A DNA stretch of 64,000 nt from an uncultured Paraprevotella sp. GTDB lineage: Bacteria > Bacteroidota > Bacteroidia > Bacteroidales > Bacteroidaceae. This document shows positions 45,860 through 55,000 of the stretch, piece after piece. The notes under the pieces were generated by a model that was not told the DNA's origin, did not search any database, and saw only the letters and a program-made list of their open reading frames with translations. The translations under genes were made by a program, and so were the position numbers. Location of the stretch: positions 62,001 through 126,000 of the forward strand of contig URDY01000002.1 in the NCBI GenBank assembly GCA_900546665.1, in the 5' to 3' direction. Within the stretch, counting starts at the first letter, position 1. Every line of letters begins with the position of its first letter.

Positions 45860-47287
45860 TCAACGCTCCAAAGTGACATCTTCCACAAAGTCACCCACGC
45901 TCAGATTTAACTGCTCAAGCTTGCGTACCCGCTTACCGTTCAACCGGATATCCTTAAAACGGATTCGACAGACTTTTCTGTCGTCGGAATAACCATGCAT
46001 CACTGATGCACGGAACGGTCCGTTATAGGAAATGTGGCTGAACGTCACATCTTCCACATTCCGTCCCGGACCACTGCAATAGCGTGGCAAGTTCATCACC
46101 CGCAGATGAAACAGCTGTCCTTCCTGTATATGTTCTATCCGGATGCTGTCGAAAGTGATATGCCTCAACAGGTTATGGTCGCCCGCATTCAATGCCATGA
46201 CACCCTGATAGTCCGGATCATCTTCATCATGTTCAAGCACGTCAATGTTGCGGAACAGGATATGTTCTATCACTTCGCCTTCCGTTGAGGTATCACCATG
46301 TGTACCGATATTAACAGGATGAGCGATATCAGCCCACAAAACAGAATTGGTAACCTGGATATCTTCCGTATGACCGTAATAATTCCAACGGTGACCGTAA
46401 ATGGCAATGCAATCATCCGAATTACGTAAAAAGACATCATCCACTTTGACGTGGCGGGCACAATAGAAATCAAGTCCGTCTCCCCATCCCTGATGGCTGA
46501 ACGATTTCAGTCCGCGTATGACCACATTTTCGGCCACTGCAGCCGTCATGCTGTTGTACCGGGGATTGATTATGGCAATATCTTCCACCGTAAGATTTCG
46601 AGCCCATGCAGCAGAAATACCATTCGGCGTTTCCAAAATCATTCCCCGGCCACATATTCTCACATTCTCCGTACTGTCACAATTCAATGATCCGCGCAGA
46701 ATGGCCCCTGGAGCCAGATAGACGGTTGTATGTGAAGGTATCTTGAATGTCCGGTTTTGCTTGTCAGCCGGTTCATGGATACCGGGTCCAAAATACGTCA
46801 CATGATTGTCGGTAGAATCAGGAACCTGTTCTTCAAGAGCATGAGCAAAAAAATGAAGGTTATGCAAACGATCACCATTACATTCAATGGACAGTTTTTG
46901 TGGTCTGTCGAGCGTAAACATGATTTGGTTACCATCCACTTTCGGACGTATATTGCGGGAAAGCGGACGAATATCCACTGTTTGCAAATTACCGTTGTTC
47001 AACTGAATCCAGACATCCACTTTTCCGGAAAAGTCGAACTGTACCATCGAAGCCTCAGAATTGGTATCCATGTCCACCTTGACTTTATACTCATACAGAT
47101 CCAGCCATTGTTCCGTTCCGGCTTGACGGACTTTAACCGTAAAATCATCATTATGCATCCGGTAATACACGCCTTTTGGTACAAGATAAACCACAATTTT
47201 AGCCATAACTGTTGGACTTACCAAACAGAATCCAGCTAGTAGAAAAGCCATTTTGGTCCACATCGTTTTCTTCAGAATTTTAATCAT
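45860..47287 (-). CDS. GH28-like parallel beta-helix glycoside hydrolase
   Basis: A 475-residue exported protein: signal peptide about 1-29 (LVSPTVMA), an N-terminal beta domain (about 30-150), and a right-handed beta-helix with repeated short strands (NVVIRGLK, HVKVDDVFLRN, DIQVTNSVLW, HILFRNIDVL, HITFDSIRIEHI). SDDCIAIYG near residue 290 fits the paired catalytic Asp of GH28, and NIGTHGDT near 320 stands where GH28 has GHG. It is probably active on a polysaccharide, but the substrate and even the exact family (GH28 against related beta-helix families) are uncertain. No SusC/SusD pair is nearby, so it is not in a typical polysaccharide utilisation locus. Confidence 0.75.
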   Translation of the reverse strand: MIKILKKTMWTKMAFLLAGFCLVSPTVMAKIVVYLVPKGVYYRMHNDDFTVKVRQAGTEQWLDLYEYKVKVDMDTNSEASMVQFDFSGKVDVWIQLNNGNLQTVDIRPLSRNIRPKVDGNQIMFTLDRPQKLSIECNGDRLHNLHFFAHALEEQVPDSTDNHVTYFGPGIHEPADKQNRTFKIPSHTTVYLAPGAILRGSLNCDSTENVRICGRGMILETPNGISAAWARNLTVEDIAIINPRYNSMTAAVAENVVIRGLKSFSHQGWGDGLDFYCARHVKVDDVFLRNSDDCIAIYGHRWNYYGHTEDIQVTNSVLWADIAHPVNIGTHGDTSTEGEVIEHILFRNIDVLEHDEDDPDYQGVMALNAGDHNLLRHITFDSIRIEHIQEGQLFHLRVMNLPRYCSGPGRNVEDVTFSHISYNGPFRASVMHGYSDDRKVCRIRFKDIRLNGKRVRKLEQLNLSVGDFVEDVTLER

Positions 47288-47362
47288 CGCTTTTTATCGT
47301 TTAAGTTCTTAAATAATTGATATACGATCAAAAAATGGATTTCACTGAAAAATTAGTTTTTT

Positions 47363-47941
47363 TTAAGAATTTAGGGGCTGATTGGACTGGTTTTCATCTG
47401 ATCTCAATCTGTCCCTCACTTCCATCAATGCAAAACCGAGCAGATTGGTACCTTTCCACTTGCAGGGACAACAGGCATCGGCTGAATTTTCATCCAGTCC
47501 TATACCCCAGACATCATCATTGGGACTGGCTTCAACCAATATTTTCTCTCCTGTCTCCAACAGGAAATCACCAAGTTTGCTGTTCTGTAAAAATTTGGCC
47601 ATATTACCTTCCACCACCACATCAAACCGTCTCGCTTTCCAAACCGCGTCATCATAATTCCTCACCTTACGCCCCAACTTCTTTATAGCCATCGGGTGAT
47701 ATTCTGAAAGGATCTGGCTACGGACATCTTCATCTCCAAACAACCTGGCCTTTTCGGCCATCATATACTGCTCGGCACAGTTGTAATACACCCCATCCAC
47801 GATAAAAGAAGCCGGATACCATTGGCTAAGGCAAGATTTGGCCAACTTCTCGGTCCGGTTGGCATGTCCCCAAAAGAATAAGAAGTCCGTCTCCTGCCAA
47901 CTTACATTCATTTGCAACAAATCATCCAAACTGTATTTCAT
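47363..47941 (-). CDS. NADAR family protein (YbiA-like)
   Basis: A 192-residue NADAR-domain protein. LSQWYPASFIVDGVYYNCAEQYMMAEKARLFGD near residues 37-70 and the C-terminal NDDVWGIGLDEN...WKGTNLLGFALMEVR are the family's hallmark blocks. Characterised members cleave N-glycosidic bonds, either in early riboflavin/flavin intermediates (YbiA) or in ADP-ribosylated guanine. No ADP-ribosyltransferase gene is visible nearby, so the YbiA-like role is the safer guess. Cytosolic. Confidence 0.9.
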   Translation of the reverse strand: MKYSLDDLLQMNVSWQETDFLFFWGHANRTEKLAKSCLSQWYPASFIVDGVYYNCAEQYMMAEKARLFGDEDVRSQILSEYHPMAIKKLGRKVRNYDDAVWKARRFDVVVEGNMAKFLQNSKLGDFLLETGEKILVEASPNDDVWGIGLDENSADACCPCKWKGTNLLGFALMEVRDRLRSDENQSNQPLNS

Positions 47942-48021
47942 GGTTAACCTTTATTCGGGATTATAATCATTAATAATACTAACCTAAGGGATTTTGTTTT
48001 TAAAAATAAATAGCCATACTA

Positions 48022-48507
48022 TCAAGAGTTCTTTGTCACACATATTTCTTTTATTTGCTTACGCAGTTCAGCCAAAAACACCACACATGCCATCGGTGTG
48101 CTTTCTTCCAACGGATAATCCAACACCTTTTGGCATAAAGCGCGAAGCGAATCCTGTTCTCCTGTGCTATTGTTCAGACTGATAATCGGAATGGAAGCCA
48201 ACCAGGTGGCATAATATTCGGAAAGCTCAGGCTCATCATCATTCAAATAGACCAAAACAGTATCACCCTTCATCTCATACCTTCTTCCTGCCACAAACTT
48301 TTCCAGACTGCTTTTCGGAAAACCGATATAAACCACTTCGCAACCCGCCTTCCGGACAAAACGCCGAAAGGCCTTGAACCGATGGAGCAGACCACAGGCC
48401 AGCCAGGCACTTTCCTGATAAGCCTTATAAAAGTTGCCTTCACCAATGAACAGAATCGTCCTATCAGGACGAGACTGTTCGGATTCTAATTTCTCTTGTA
48501 TCGTCAT
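48022..48507 (-). CDS. Stand-alone MutS-domain-I-like protein
   Basis: A 161-residue protein that reads like the mismatch-recognition domain of MutS cut free: GNFYKAYQESAWLACGLL matches the pattern MGDFYELFxxDAxxAAxLL, and VVYIGFPKSSLEKF matches the MAGFPxHALExY block. There is no ATPase domain and the frame is complete, so it is not a truncated mutS remnant of ordinary kind. The FxE mismatch-probing motif is FYK here, so the Glu is lost. I chose the ATG at 48507; the longer frame uses a TTG. Function unknown. Confidence 0.65.
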   Translation of the reverse strand: MTIQEKLESEQSRPDRTILFIGEGNFYKAYQESAWLACGLLHRFKAFRRFVRKAGCEVVYIGFPKSSLEKFVAGRRYEMKGDTVLVYLNDDEPELSEYYATWLASIPIISLNNSTGEQDSLRALCQKVLDYPLEESTPMACVVFLAELRKQIKEICVTKNS

Positions 48508-48591
48508 AAGCAAAAAATATAAATTTTCGACCCGCTTCAGGGATTTTTAGATCAATAAGCGGGACAAGCCCGCTTTAAATCAATCCAACAC

Positions 48592-48605
48592 GGAGCTAAA
48601 GCTCC
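48592..48605 (-). repeat. Small hairpin directly after the 888-residue surface protein
   Basis: GGAGC-TTTA-GCTCC on the minus strand, three bases after the stop codon, with a second hairpin (AAGCGGG/CCCGCTT) at about 48557-48575. Short stem-loops just downstream of variable regions are a known feature of diversity-generating retroelements; no T-run follows, so a terminator role is weak. Confidence 0.5.
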
Positions 48606-48607
48606 TT

Positions 48608-51274
48608 TTATTCTGAGACGGGGCGGACGGAGCGACCGTAGTAGCGATGGTAGTAGATCCAGTACGCATAGCCATTGCCGAAGCCCAGGGAATAAGCGTA
48701 GAGGCTGTAGCCCTCGTCGAGCGTACCCGACCAATAGTTGCCGTTTGAGCCCTGACCGTAGACACTCGTACCGCGGCGAGAACCGGCAGCGGGAAGAAAG
48801 ATGCTGTTACCATTAGGACCGGTCACTTTTTGACCTTTCACACCATTATAAGTAGTCCAAGTCCAAGTACATTTATCAATCAATTCCTGGCATTCTGCCA
48901 AAGTAGGCATACGCCAACTACCGCCCCATTGAGCCCGGGCTACATCATACTGGGTGCCGCTGATGTTATTACCAATGAACATCCAATTTTCTTCATCCCA
49001 CGGATTATCAGTCTTTTGTTGAAAATACTGATAAGTATAATAGTCATAATCACTCTTCTCATACAATTCACCCCAGGCATAATAACCGCCATATTCCTCA
49101 GGACTACTTGCACCTACATTCCAACCGGCCCATTTCACGCTCAAGCCTAAATCAACCATCTGGCCGGGAGTGATCTCGTTTTTCTTCTTCTCCGTGGTAA
49201 AACTGCGCACGTCGCCATAAGTGTATTGGCCGTCTACGGACAAATAAGCGCAATAGTAATAAGTCGTGTTGTCCTTTAAACCGGACAGGGAATAAGTATA
49301 ACGGCCGTCACCATTGGAACCAACCCGGATTTCCTGGCCGCCTACGGAGGGGACGGAGCTGGTGCCGTAGAAGAAACCGTAACGGCAATCAGTGGAAGAA
49401 CCGGAAATACCGGATACTTCACCGGTAAGCACGGCGGATTTTTCTGTCACGGAACCGGCTTCCAATGTCCGGACAGAAGGGATCATCGTTTCCCAACGGT
49501 CCTCGGCCAACACTTTGCCTTCGCTGTCGTAAAGCGTGGCCCGGAGATAAGGCGTTTCGCCTTCGGGAATAGCTGACGGTATCCAGGTCATAGTCACATC
49601 TCCGGTGGAAACATCCACATTCGCAAAATCGTGTTCCACGCGACCACAGTTCGTTTCAAACTTAACCGACAAGGGGAAAGTGGAGCTAACCGGACGCTTG
49701 GACAGGTAGTTGTAATCCCGCACTGAGAAAGTCACTTCAACAGGCTGGCCGCCCATTACGGTCTCGGAAGAGGATTCCTTGAAAGAGATATCGTAAGGGG
49801 AGGTATAAAGCAGGGCTTCGTTGATATTCCATTCCACAGGGCCGGCCAAAATATTATTTCCGATCAAAGGCAAGAAGTTCACACCGGCAGCCCCGTCGAA
49901 ACCGGTATACATGTTATACTCCGAACCATAATAATCTTTCGGATTGCTGCCCAGTTCGTCCCAGAAACTTAAATCCAATGTCTGACGAAGGTAAGGCTTG
50001 ATGTCGAAACTCGGGCCGACCAAACCATATAAAGAAAAATTAAACCTTGGAAATACACTCAGTTTCTCACTCAAATGAGCCTCGCCTTCAATAGTCGGTT
50101 TGTGCCAGGTAAAATCATGATTGAAAGTAGCATAAGGTTTCAAACCGGAAGACTGTGTCCACGAAAAGCCCAGTTCGGCCGTGGTGGAGGAGGCAAAACC
50201 GGCATAAGCCGAAAAATTACCTTCACAGCTGTATTCACCGTCAGCCAGCAAGTGCGTGTTTAACGTTAAATTAATAGGAATTCCGGAAGGAGCAAACCAC
50301 ACACTTATCGGCTGATGTATATTGCGTTTGAGCAAAATCTCATCTAAATCCTCATTCTTTTCATATTTCGCGTCAAAGCGCAACATGAAGTCGGTTTCGG
50401 CATTGCCTCTCAACACCGCCTTATACAAGGCCAGATTCCCTTTATGATACTGCTCCCAACCTTCCGCCAATGAATTGAAATTGAAACTCATCACCAGATC
50501 CAGATTGAAATCAAAACGGCAAGATTCCAGATAAAGATTGGTATAATCCGTTTTATGAAAAGATTTTCCCGAATAATCTATAACGTCACTGAACACCCGT
50601 TTCTCGAACTCCGCACGCGTGGACGGCTTACGATGTACCACATGATACTGGCCTGATTCATCATAATAGCCAACCGCTATAGGATAATAGACCATATCGC
50701 CTGAAGAAGAACGCTTCATTGCCACCGGGGAAGGCTCCGTGGAAAGCACAAAGGAACCGGATGTAAACAGGTCGGACAAATAAGCCGCCTCCGTAGACAG
50801 GAACACATACCCGCCTGCTATTGCTGCATCTTTCACACGGCGCAGATATGTGGCCGTGTCACTCTGCAACACCACCACATCGCCGGCTTGGAATTCCGGC
50901 ACCTCACCGGAAAAAGCCACCGTGAACTGGCCGCTGCCGGTATCGGCTGCATCGATATGGTAAGTATAACCGTCCAGCGCCTTGTAATCGCCGGACACCT
51001 GCAGGCGGTTCACATCAAACACCACGCTGTCCACCTCGGCCATCGGAATACGGTACACGCTGTCCGGCGTCCAGATCTCTTGGGTCACGTAACCAGCCTG
51101 CTCACGTCCCGACAAATCCATGCGCGAGCAGAACATGCTGTCCACTTCCGCCTGCTCAAAGACCTGAACGCTGCCGTCCGTACGGTAAACATAAAACACT
51201 TCCTGTCCCCACGCCTGCACCGTCAGGACCAAACCCAACATCAGGCCTAATAACTTAAACCATGTCCCTTTCAT
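48608..51274 (-). CDS. Large exported protein with one FN3-like repeat and C-terminal lectin-like domain (cassette 1)
   Basis: An 888-residue protein. A signal peptide (about 1-23, VQAWGQ) is followed by a leader domain (about 24-95) shared by all three cassettes and a large beta-rich region (about 100-595) of no known family. One FN3-like repeat comes next (about 600-697: VTEKSAVLTGEVSG, YRYGFFYG, NTTYYYCAYL). The C-terminal FISUMP/C-type-lectin-like domain (about 703-888) contains DLGLSVKW, GPNGNSIFLPAAG and YWSGT. It ends in GRSVRPV. Its last about 45 codons differ sharply in base use from the rest. The ATG overlaps the stop of the upstream small gene (ATGA), so translation is coupled. Probably surface-exposed; ligand unknown. 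Confidence 0.82.
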   Translation of the reverse strand: MKGTWFKLLGLMLGLVLTVQAWGQEVFYVYRTDGSVQVFEQAEVDSMFCSRMDLSGREQAGYVTQEIWTPDSVYRIPMAEVDSVVFDVNRLQVSGDYKALDGYTYHIDAADTGSGQFTVAFSGEVPEFQAGDVVVLQSDTATYLRRVKDAAIAGGYVFLSTEAAYLSDLFTSGSFVLSTEPSPVAMKRSSSGDMVYYPIAVGYYDESGQYHVVHRKPSTRAEFEKRVFSDVIDYSGKSFHKTDYTNLYLESCRFDFNLDLVMSFNFNSLAEGWEQYHKGNLALYKAVLRGNAETDFMLRFDAKYEKNEDLDEILLKRNIHQPISVWFAPSGIPINLTLNTHLLADGEYSCEGNFSAYAGFASSTTAELGFSWTQSSGLKPYATFNHDFTWHKPTIEGEAHLSEKLSVFPRFNFSLYGLVGPSFDIKPYLRQTLDLSFWDELGSNPKDYYGSEYNMYTGFDGAAGVNFLPLIGNNILAGPVEWNINEALLYTSPYDISFKESSSETVMGGQPVEVTFSVRDYNYLSKRPVSSTFPLSVKFETNCGRVEHDFANVDVSTGDVTMTWIPSAIPEGETPYLRATLYDSEGKVLAEDRWETMIPSVRTLEAGSVTEKSAVLTGEVSGISGSSTDCRYGFFYGTSSVPSVGGQEIRVGSNGDGRYTYSLSGLKDNTTYYYCAYLSVDGQYTYGDVRSFTTEKKKNEITPGQMVDLGLSVKWAGWNVGASSPEEYGGYYAWGELYEKSDYDYYTYQYFQQKTDNPWDEENWMFIGNNISGTQYDVARAQWGGSWRMPTLAECQELIDKCTWTWTTYNGVKGQKVTGPNGNSIFLPAAGSRRGTSVYGQGSNGNYWSGTLDEGYSLYAYSLGFGNGYAYWIYYHRYYGRSVRPVSE
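48611..48740 (-). other. Candidate diversity-generating-retroelement variable region
   Basis: The last codons of the 888-residue gene. Between Asp853 and the final Val, 24 of 34 codons end in C and 30 of 34 in C or T. Residues follow the scaffold AYxLxFxxGxAxWxxxxRxxGxSVRPV, with x = Y, S, G, I or H, all reachable from AAC/AAT by changing only the A bases. The 180 bases from 48611 are 60% G+C, against 41% in the next 120 bases and 47% in the matching part of cassette 2. No reverse transcriptase or template repeat is in the window, so any retroelement would have to act from elsewhere. Confidence 0.55.
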
Positions 51275-51756
51275 CGCTTCATCATTTTAAGGTTGCACTT
51301 CCCGTAACTGATCACATAAACGCCCGTCGGCATCGTAGCCAGGGACACACGGCAACCCCCGTCGGCATCCGCACGGAGCAAAGAGACTTTTCTGCCGTCT
51401 GCCGTATAGACCGCTACTTCCGATCCGGCCGGCAAACCGGAGAAACGGACACTCTCTGCCAAAACCTGGACCGAAGACCCGTCACCCGAAGGGGAGGACA
51501 CAGACGAAGGATCGGCCATCTCGAAGGTGTACTTACGCACCTTGTCGAACGGATAACTTACTTCCACGTCCGAAGCGGACAGCACCAGGTCGGTACCGCT
51601 GAAGCTGACCTTCGGACGGGTTTCCAGGTAATAAGCCACGCGGGAACCGTCTGTCAGTTCCAGCATCAGGGCCTGTTTCAAATCTTCTGCATGGGAAGAC
51701 CTTGCACAAGTCAGAATAACGCACAAGGAGAACAAACGTAAAAATCGGATTCTCAT
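51271..51756 (-). CDS. Small exported protein with sorting-like C-terminus (cassette 1)
   Basis: A 161-residue protein with a signal peptide (about 1-23, ARSSHAE), a beta-rich core (LKQALMLELTDGSRVAYYL, VSFSGTDLVLSASDVEVSYP), and a C-terminal about 60 residues (VRFSGLPAGSEVAVYTADGRKV, then GVYVISYGKCNLKMMKR). That end resembles the type A sorting domain of type IX secretion substrates. It immediately precedes and overlaps the 888-residue gene by ATGA. A partner role, such as assembly or anchoring of the large protein, is inferred from the repeated pairing only. It is identical in sequence to the cassette 2 copy. Confidence 0.8.
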   Translation of the reverse strand: MRIRFLRLFSLCVILTCARSSHAEDLKQALMLELTDGSRVAYYLETRPKVSFSGTDLVLSASDVEVSYPFDKVRKYTFEMADPSSVSSPSGDGSSVQVLAESVRFSGLPAGSEVAVYTADGRKVSLLRADADGGCRVSLATMPTGVYVISYGKCNLKMMKR

Positions 51757-51803
51757 AACAATAGTTTTTATTGACGTAAAATGATATACTTGAAAAACCT
51801 ACA

Positions 51804-51835
51804 CAAAAATAAAAATAATATTTTACAATAACAAA
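51804..51835 (-). promoter_or_regulatory. Consensus promoter of cassette 1
   Basis: Minus-strand TTTG (51832-51835), exactly 20 bases, TATTTTTG (51804-51811), 48 bases before the small-gene ATG. The same promoter is found upstream of cassette 2. Confidence 0.75.
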
Positions 51836-51880
51836 CTTAATCCGGTTTTCTTGATCCAAAAAACAGTTCTTTTTCAACGT

Positions 51881-51921
51881 AAATAAAAAACAGGGGCATG
51901 CCGAAAAACCGCACACCCCTG
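51881..51921 (-). terminator. Terminator of cassette 2
   Basis: Minus-strand stem CAGGGG / CCCCTG with a 19-base loop, then TTTTTTATTT. It lies between the stop of the 1186-residue gene and the promoter of cassette 1, so the cassettes are separate transcripts. Confidence 0.75.
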
Positions 51922-52008
51922 AACATGCTAACCATCTACATTGTCCTGTTTCCTTCACAATGACAGAATAAAAGAAAACAAAACATTCTTTATACTTAAA
52001 CCCTGTAT

Positions 52009-55000
52009 TTAATGGGCAAGAACAGCACGAACGGAACGGCCTACATAGCGCGTATAATAAATCATATAGCTACCTGCAGCGGAAAAAGCACCGAGATAAG
52101 CCATTCCATTATACCAAATGGCCAAAGAAGTGCCTTCATACAGCGTACCAGACCAATATTCACCTTCTGTGCCTTGCCCGACAAACAAGTCATCTGCACG
52201 ATGCCCGGCAGCCGGAAAGAATATGCTGTTTCCATTAGGCCCGGTCACTTTCTGACCCTTGGTACCTTTATAGGTGATCCACTCCCATTCACATTTTTCT
52301 ACCAGCTCTGTCCATTCTTCTCTTGTAGGCATACGCCAATCTATTCCCCAACGACGACGGGCTACATCATATTCCGTTCCGGAAATATTGGTACCGATCT
52401 TGATCCACTTATATTGAACCATATCATAATAGGTATAATTTCCCCAGGAATAATCATCTTTTTCCGACACTTCGCCCCAGGAATAATAGCCCCCGTATTC
52501 TTCCGGCGCATCCGCACCAATATTGCAACTGGTCCATTTCACACTCAAACCTAAGTCAACATATTGTCCGGGTGTAATATCCGTATTGGATTTCGGTGTG
52601 GTAAAACTGAGCACCTCGCCATAAGAATACTCCCCGTCTATTGAGAGGTAAGCACAATAATAGTATGTGGTCATGTCATCCAGGTCATACAAGCTAAAGG
52701 TGTATTCGCCATCCTCATAAGTACCGGCCTCGACTTCCTCTCCATCCACATAGGGTTTTGGGCTGGTACCATAACAGAAACCATAACTGCATTCGGAATA
52801 AGAACCGGCCACGCCATACACTGATCCGGACAGAGTCGCAGAAGTTGATTTCACGGAAACTGTTCCAAGTGTCTTTACCGGTGAAGCCTTTTCGGTAGTA
52901 AAACTATAAACCTCGCCATAACTGAAACGGCCATCTATCCACAAATAGGCACAATAATAGTAAGTGGTGTTTTCCGCCAAACCGGAAACAGGATAAGTAA
53001 AGCTACCATTCTCACTCACGCTCACAGCATATTCCTGTCCTCCGTTATAAGGTGTCGGGCTGGTACTGTAGAAGAAGCCATAACGATAATTGCCAGAAAC
53101 GCCTGAAATGCCATCAATCACACCGGAAAGCACAGCAGAATTCGCAGTCACCTCACTGACACCGCCAGTCTGGACGGAAAGGGAACCATTCGTTCTGAAA
53201 CTCAGTACGTCACCATAACGATACTGGCCATCAATCAACAGATAGGCACAGAAATAATAAGTGGTATTCTCTGTCAAACCACTCAATGAACAGGTATAAC
53301 TGCCCTCATGGCTGGTACCTACACGGACTTCCTGACCGTCAACCGAAGGTATCTGTCCGGTGCCGTAGAAGAAACCATAACTGCAATCGGAGGAAGAACC
53401 GGAAAGGCCGGATACTATTCCTGATAATACGGCTGTGGATGTCGTTACCGAACTTGCATCTGTTGTCCGGACCGTAGCTGCTTTTTTGGTCGTAAACTGA
53501 CGGACTTCACCATAAGTATAATGACCGTCTACTAACAAATAAGCGCAATAGTAATAAGTCGTATTATCCTTTAAACCAGATAAAGAATAAGTATAGTTGT
53601 CATCACCATTGGAACCAACCCGGATTTCCCGGCCGCCTACGGAAGGAACAGAACTGGTGCCGTAGAAGAAACCGTAACGGTAATCGGAAGAAGAACCGGA
53701 AATACCGGACACTTCACCGGAAAGAACAGCGGATTCTTCCGTCACGGAACCGGCTTCCAAAGTCCGGACAGAAGGGATCGTTGTTTCCCAACGGTCCTCG
53801 GCCAACACCTTGCCTTCGCTGCCGTAAAGCGTGGCCTGGAGATAAGGCGTTTCGCCTTCGGGAACTGCTGACGGTATCCAGGTCATAGTCACATCTCCGG
53901 TGGAAACATCCACATTTGCAAAATCGCGTTCCACGCGGCCGCAGTTGGTTTCAAATTTCACCGACAATGGGAAAATGGGAGTAACCATACGCTTGGACAG
54001 GTAGTTGTAATCCCGCACTGAAAAAGTTACTTCAACAGGCTGGCCTCCCATCACGGTCTCGGAAGAGGATTCTTTGAAAGAGATATCATAAGGGGAGGTA
54101 TAAAGCAGGGCGTCGTTGATATTCCATTCCACGGGGCCGGCCAAAAGGTCATTCCCAATCAAAGGCAAAAAATTCACACTGGCCGCTCCGTCGAAACCGG
54201 TATACATGTTATACTCCGAACCATAATAATCTTTCGGATTGCTGCCCAGTTCATCCCAGAAACTTAAATCCAATGTCTGACGAAAATAAGGCTTAATGTC
54301 AAAACTCGGACCGACCAAACCATATAAAGAAAAATTAAACCTTGGAAATACACTCAATTTCTCACTCAAATGAGCCTCGCCTTCAATAGTTGGCTTATGC
54401 CAGATAAAATCATTATGGAATGTGGCATAAGGTTTCAACCCTGAAGACTGTGTCCATGAAAAACCCAATTCGGCAGTGGTGGAGGAAGCATAACCGGCAT
54501 AAGCCGAAAAATCACCTTCACAGCTGTATTCACCGTCAGCCAGCAAATGCGTGTTCAAAGTAAGCACTACAGGGACAGCCCCCACGACAAACTTCACAGC
54601 GACGGGCTTATGCACGTTGCGCTTGAGCAGAATCTCATCAAAATCCTCATTCTTTTCATATTTCGCGTCAAAACGCAACATGAAGTCGGTTTCCACATTA
54701 CCACGCAACACCGCCTTATACAAGGCCAGGTTGCCTTTATGATACTGTTCCCAACCTTCCTTCAACGAATTGAAATTGAAACTCATCACCAGATCCAGAT
54801 TGAAATCAGAACGGCAAGATTCCAGATAAAGATGGGTATGATCCGTCTTATGGAGTGATTGACCGGAATAGTCTATAACTTCGCTGAACACACGGTTCTC
54901 GAATTCTGCCTGCGTGGACGGCATGCGCCGCACACTGCGGTACTGCCCGGACTCATCATAATAACTGATTTCCACCGGATAATAGACCATATCGCCTGAA

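Larger units (their letters stand above)
50888..52008 (-). repeat. Near-identical long direct repeat, copy A
   Basis: About 1.1 kb covering the first about 130 codons of the 888-residue gene, the whole small gene, its promoter and the upstream terminator. It matches 55183-56302 with only scattered differences; the two small proteins are identical over 161 residues. Similarity continues at a lower level on both sides, so the whole cassette arose by tandem duplication with an offset of about 4.3 kb. Confidence 0.85.

Noticed and set aside
46757..47239. 160-codon plus-strand frame inside the beta-helix hydrolase gene
   Set aside because: Antisense shadow of a clear exported hydrolase; no family features or promoter.
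51262..51741. 159-codon plus-strand frame opposite the small cassette gene (repeated at 55557-56036)
   Set aside because: It is duplicated only because the minus-strand gene is; the minus-strand protein has a signal peptide, a promoter and a coupled partner, and this frame has none of these.
52012..52200. C-terminal end of the 1186-residue gene as a second DGR variable region
   Set aside because: Codons here are ordinary, with mixed third bases and about 47% G+C, and it differs from the cassette 3 end by a few scattered changes and one slippage deletion, not A-site mutagenesis.
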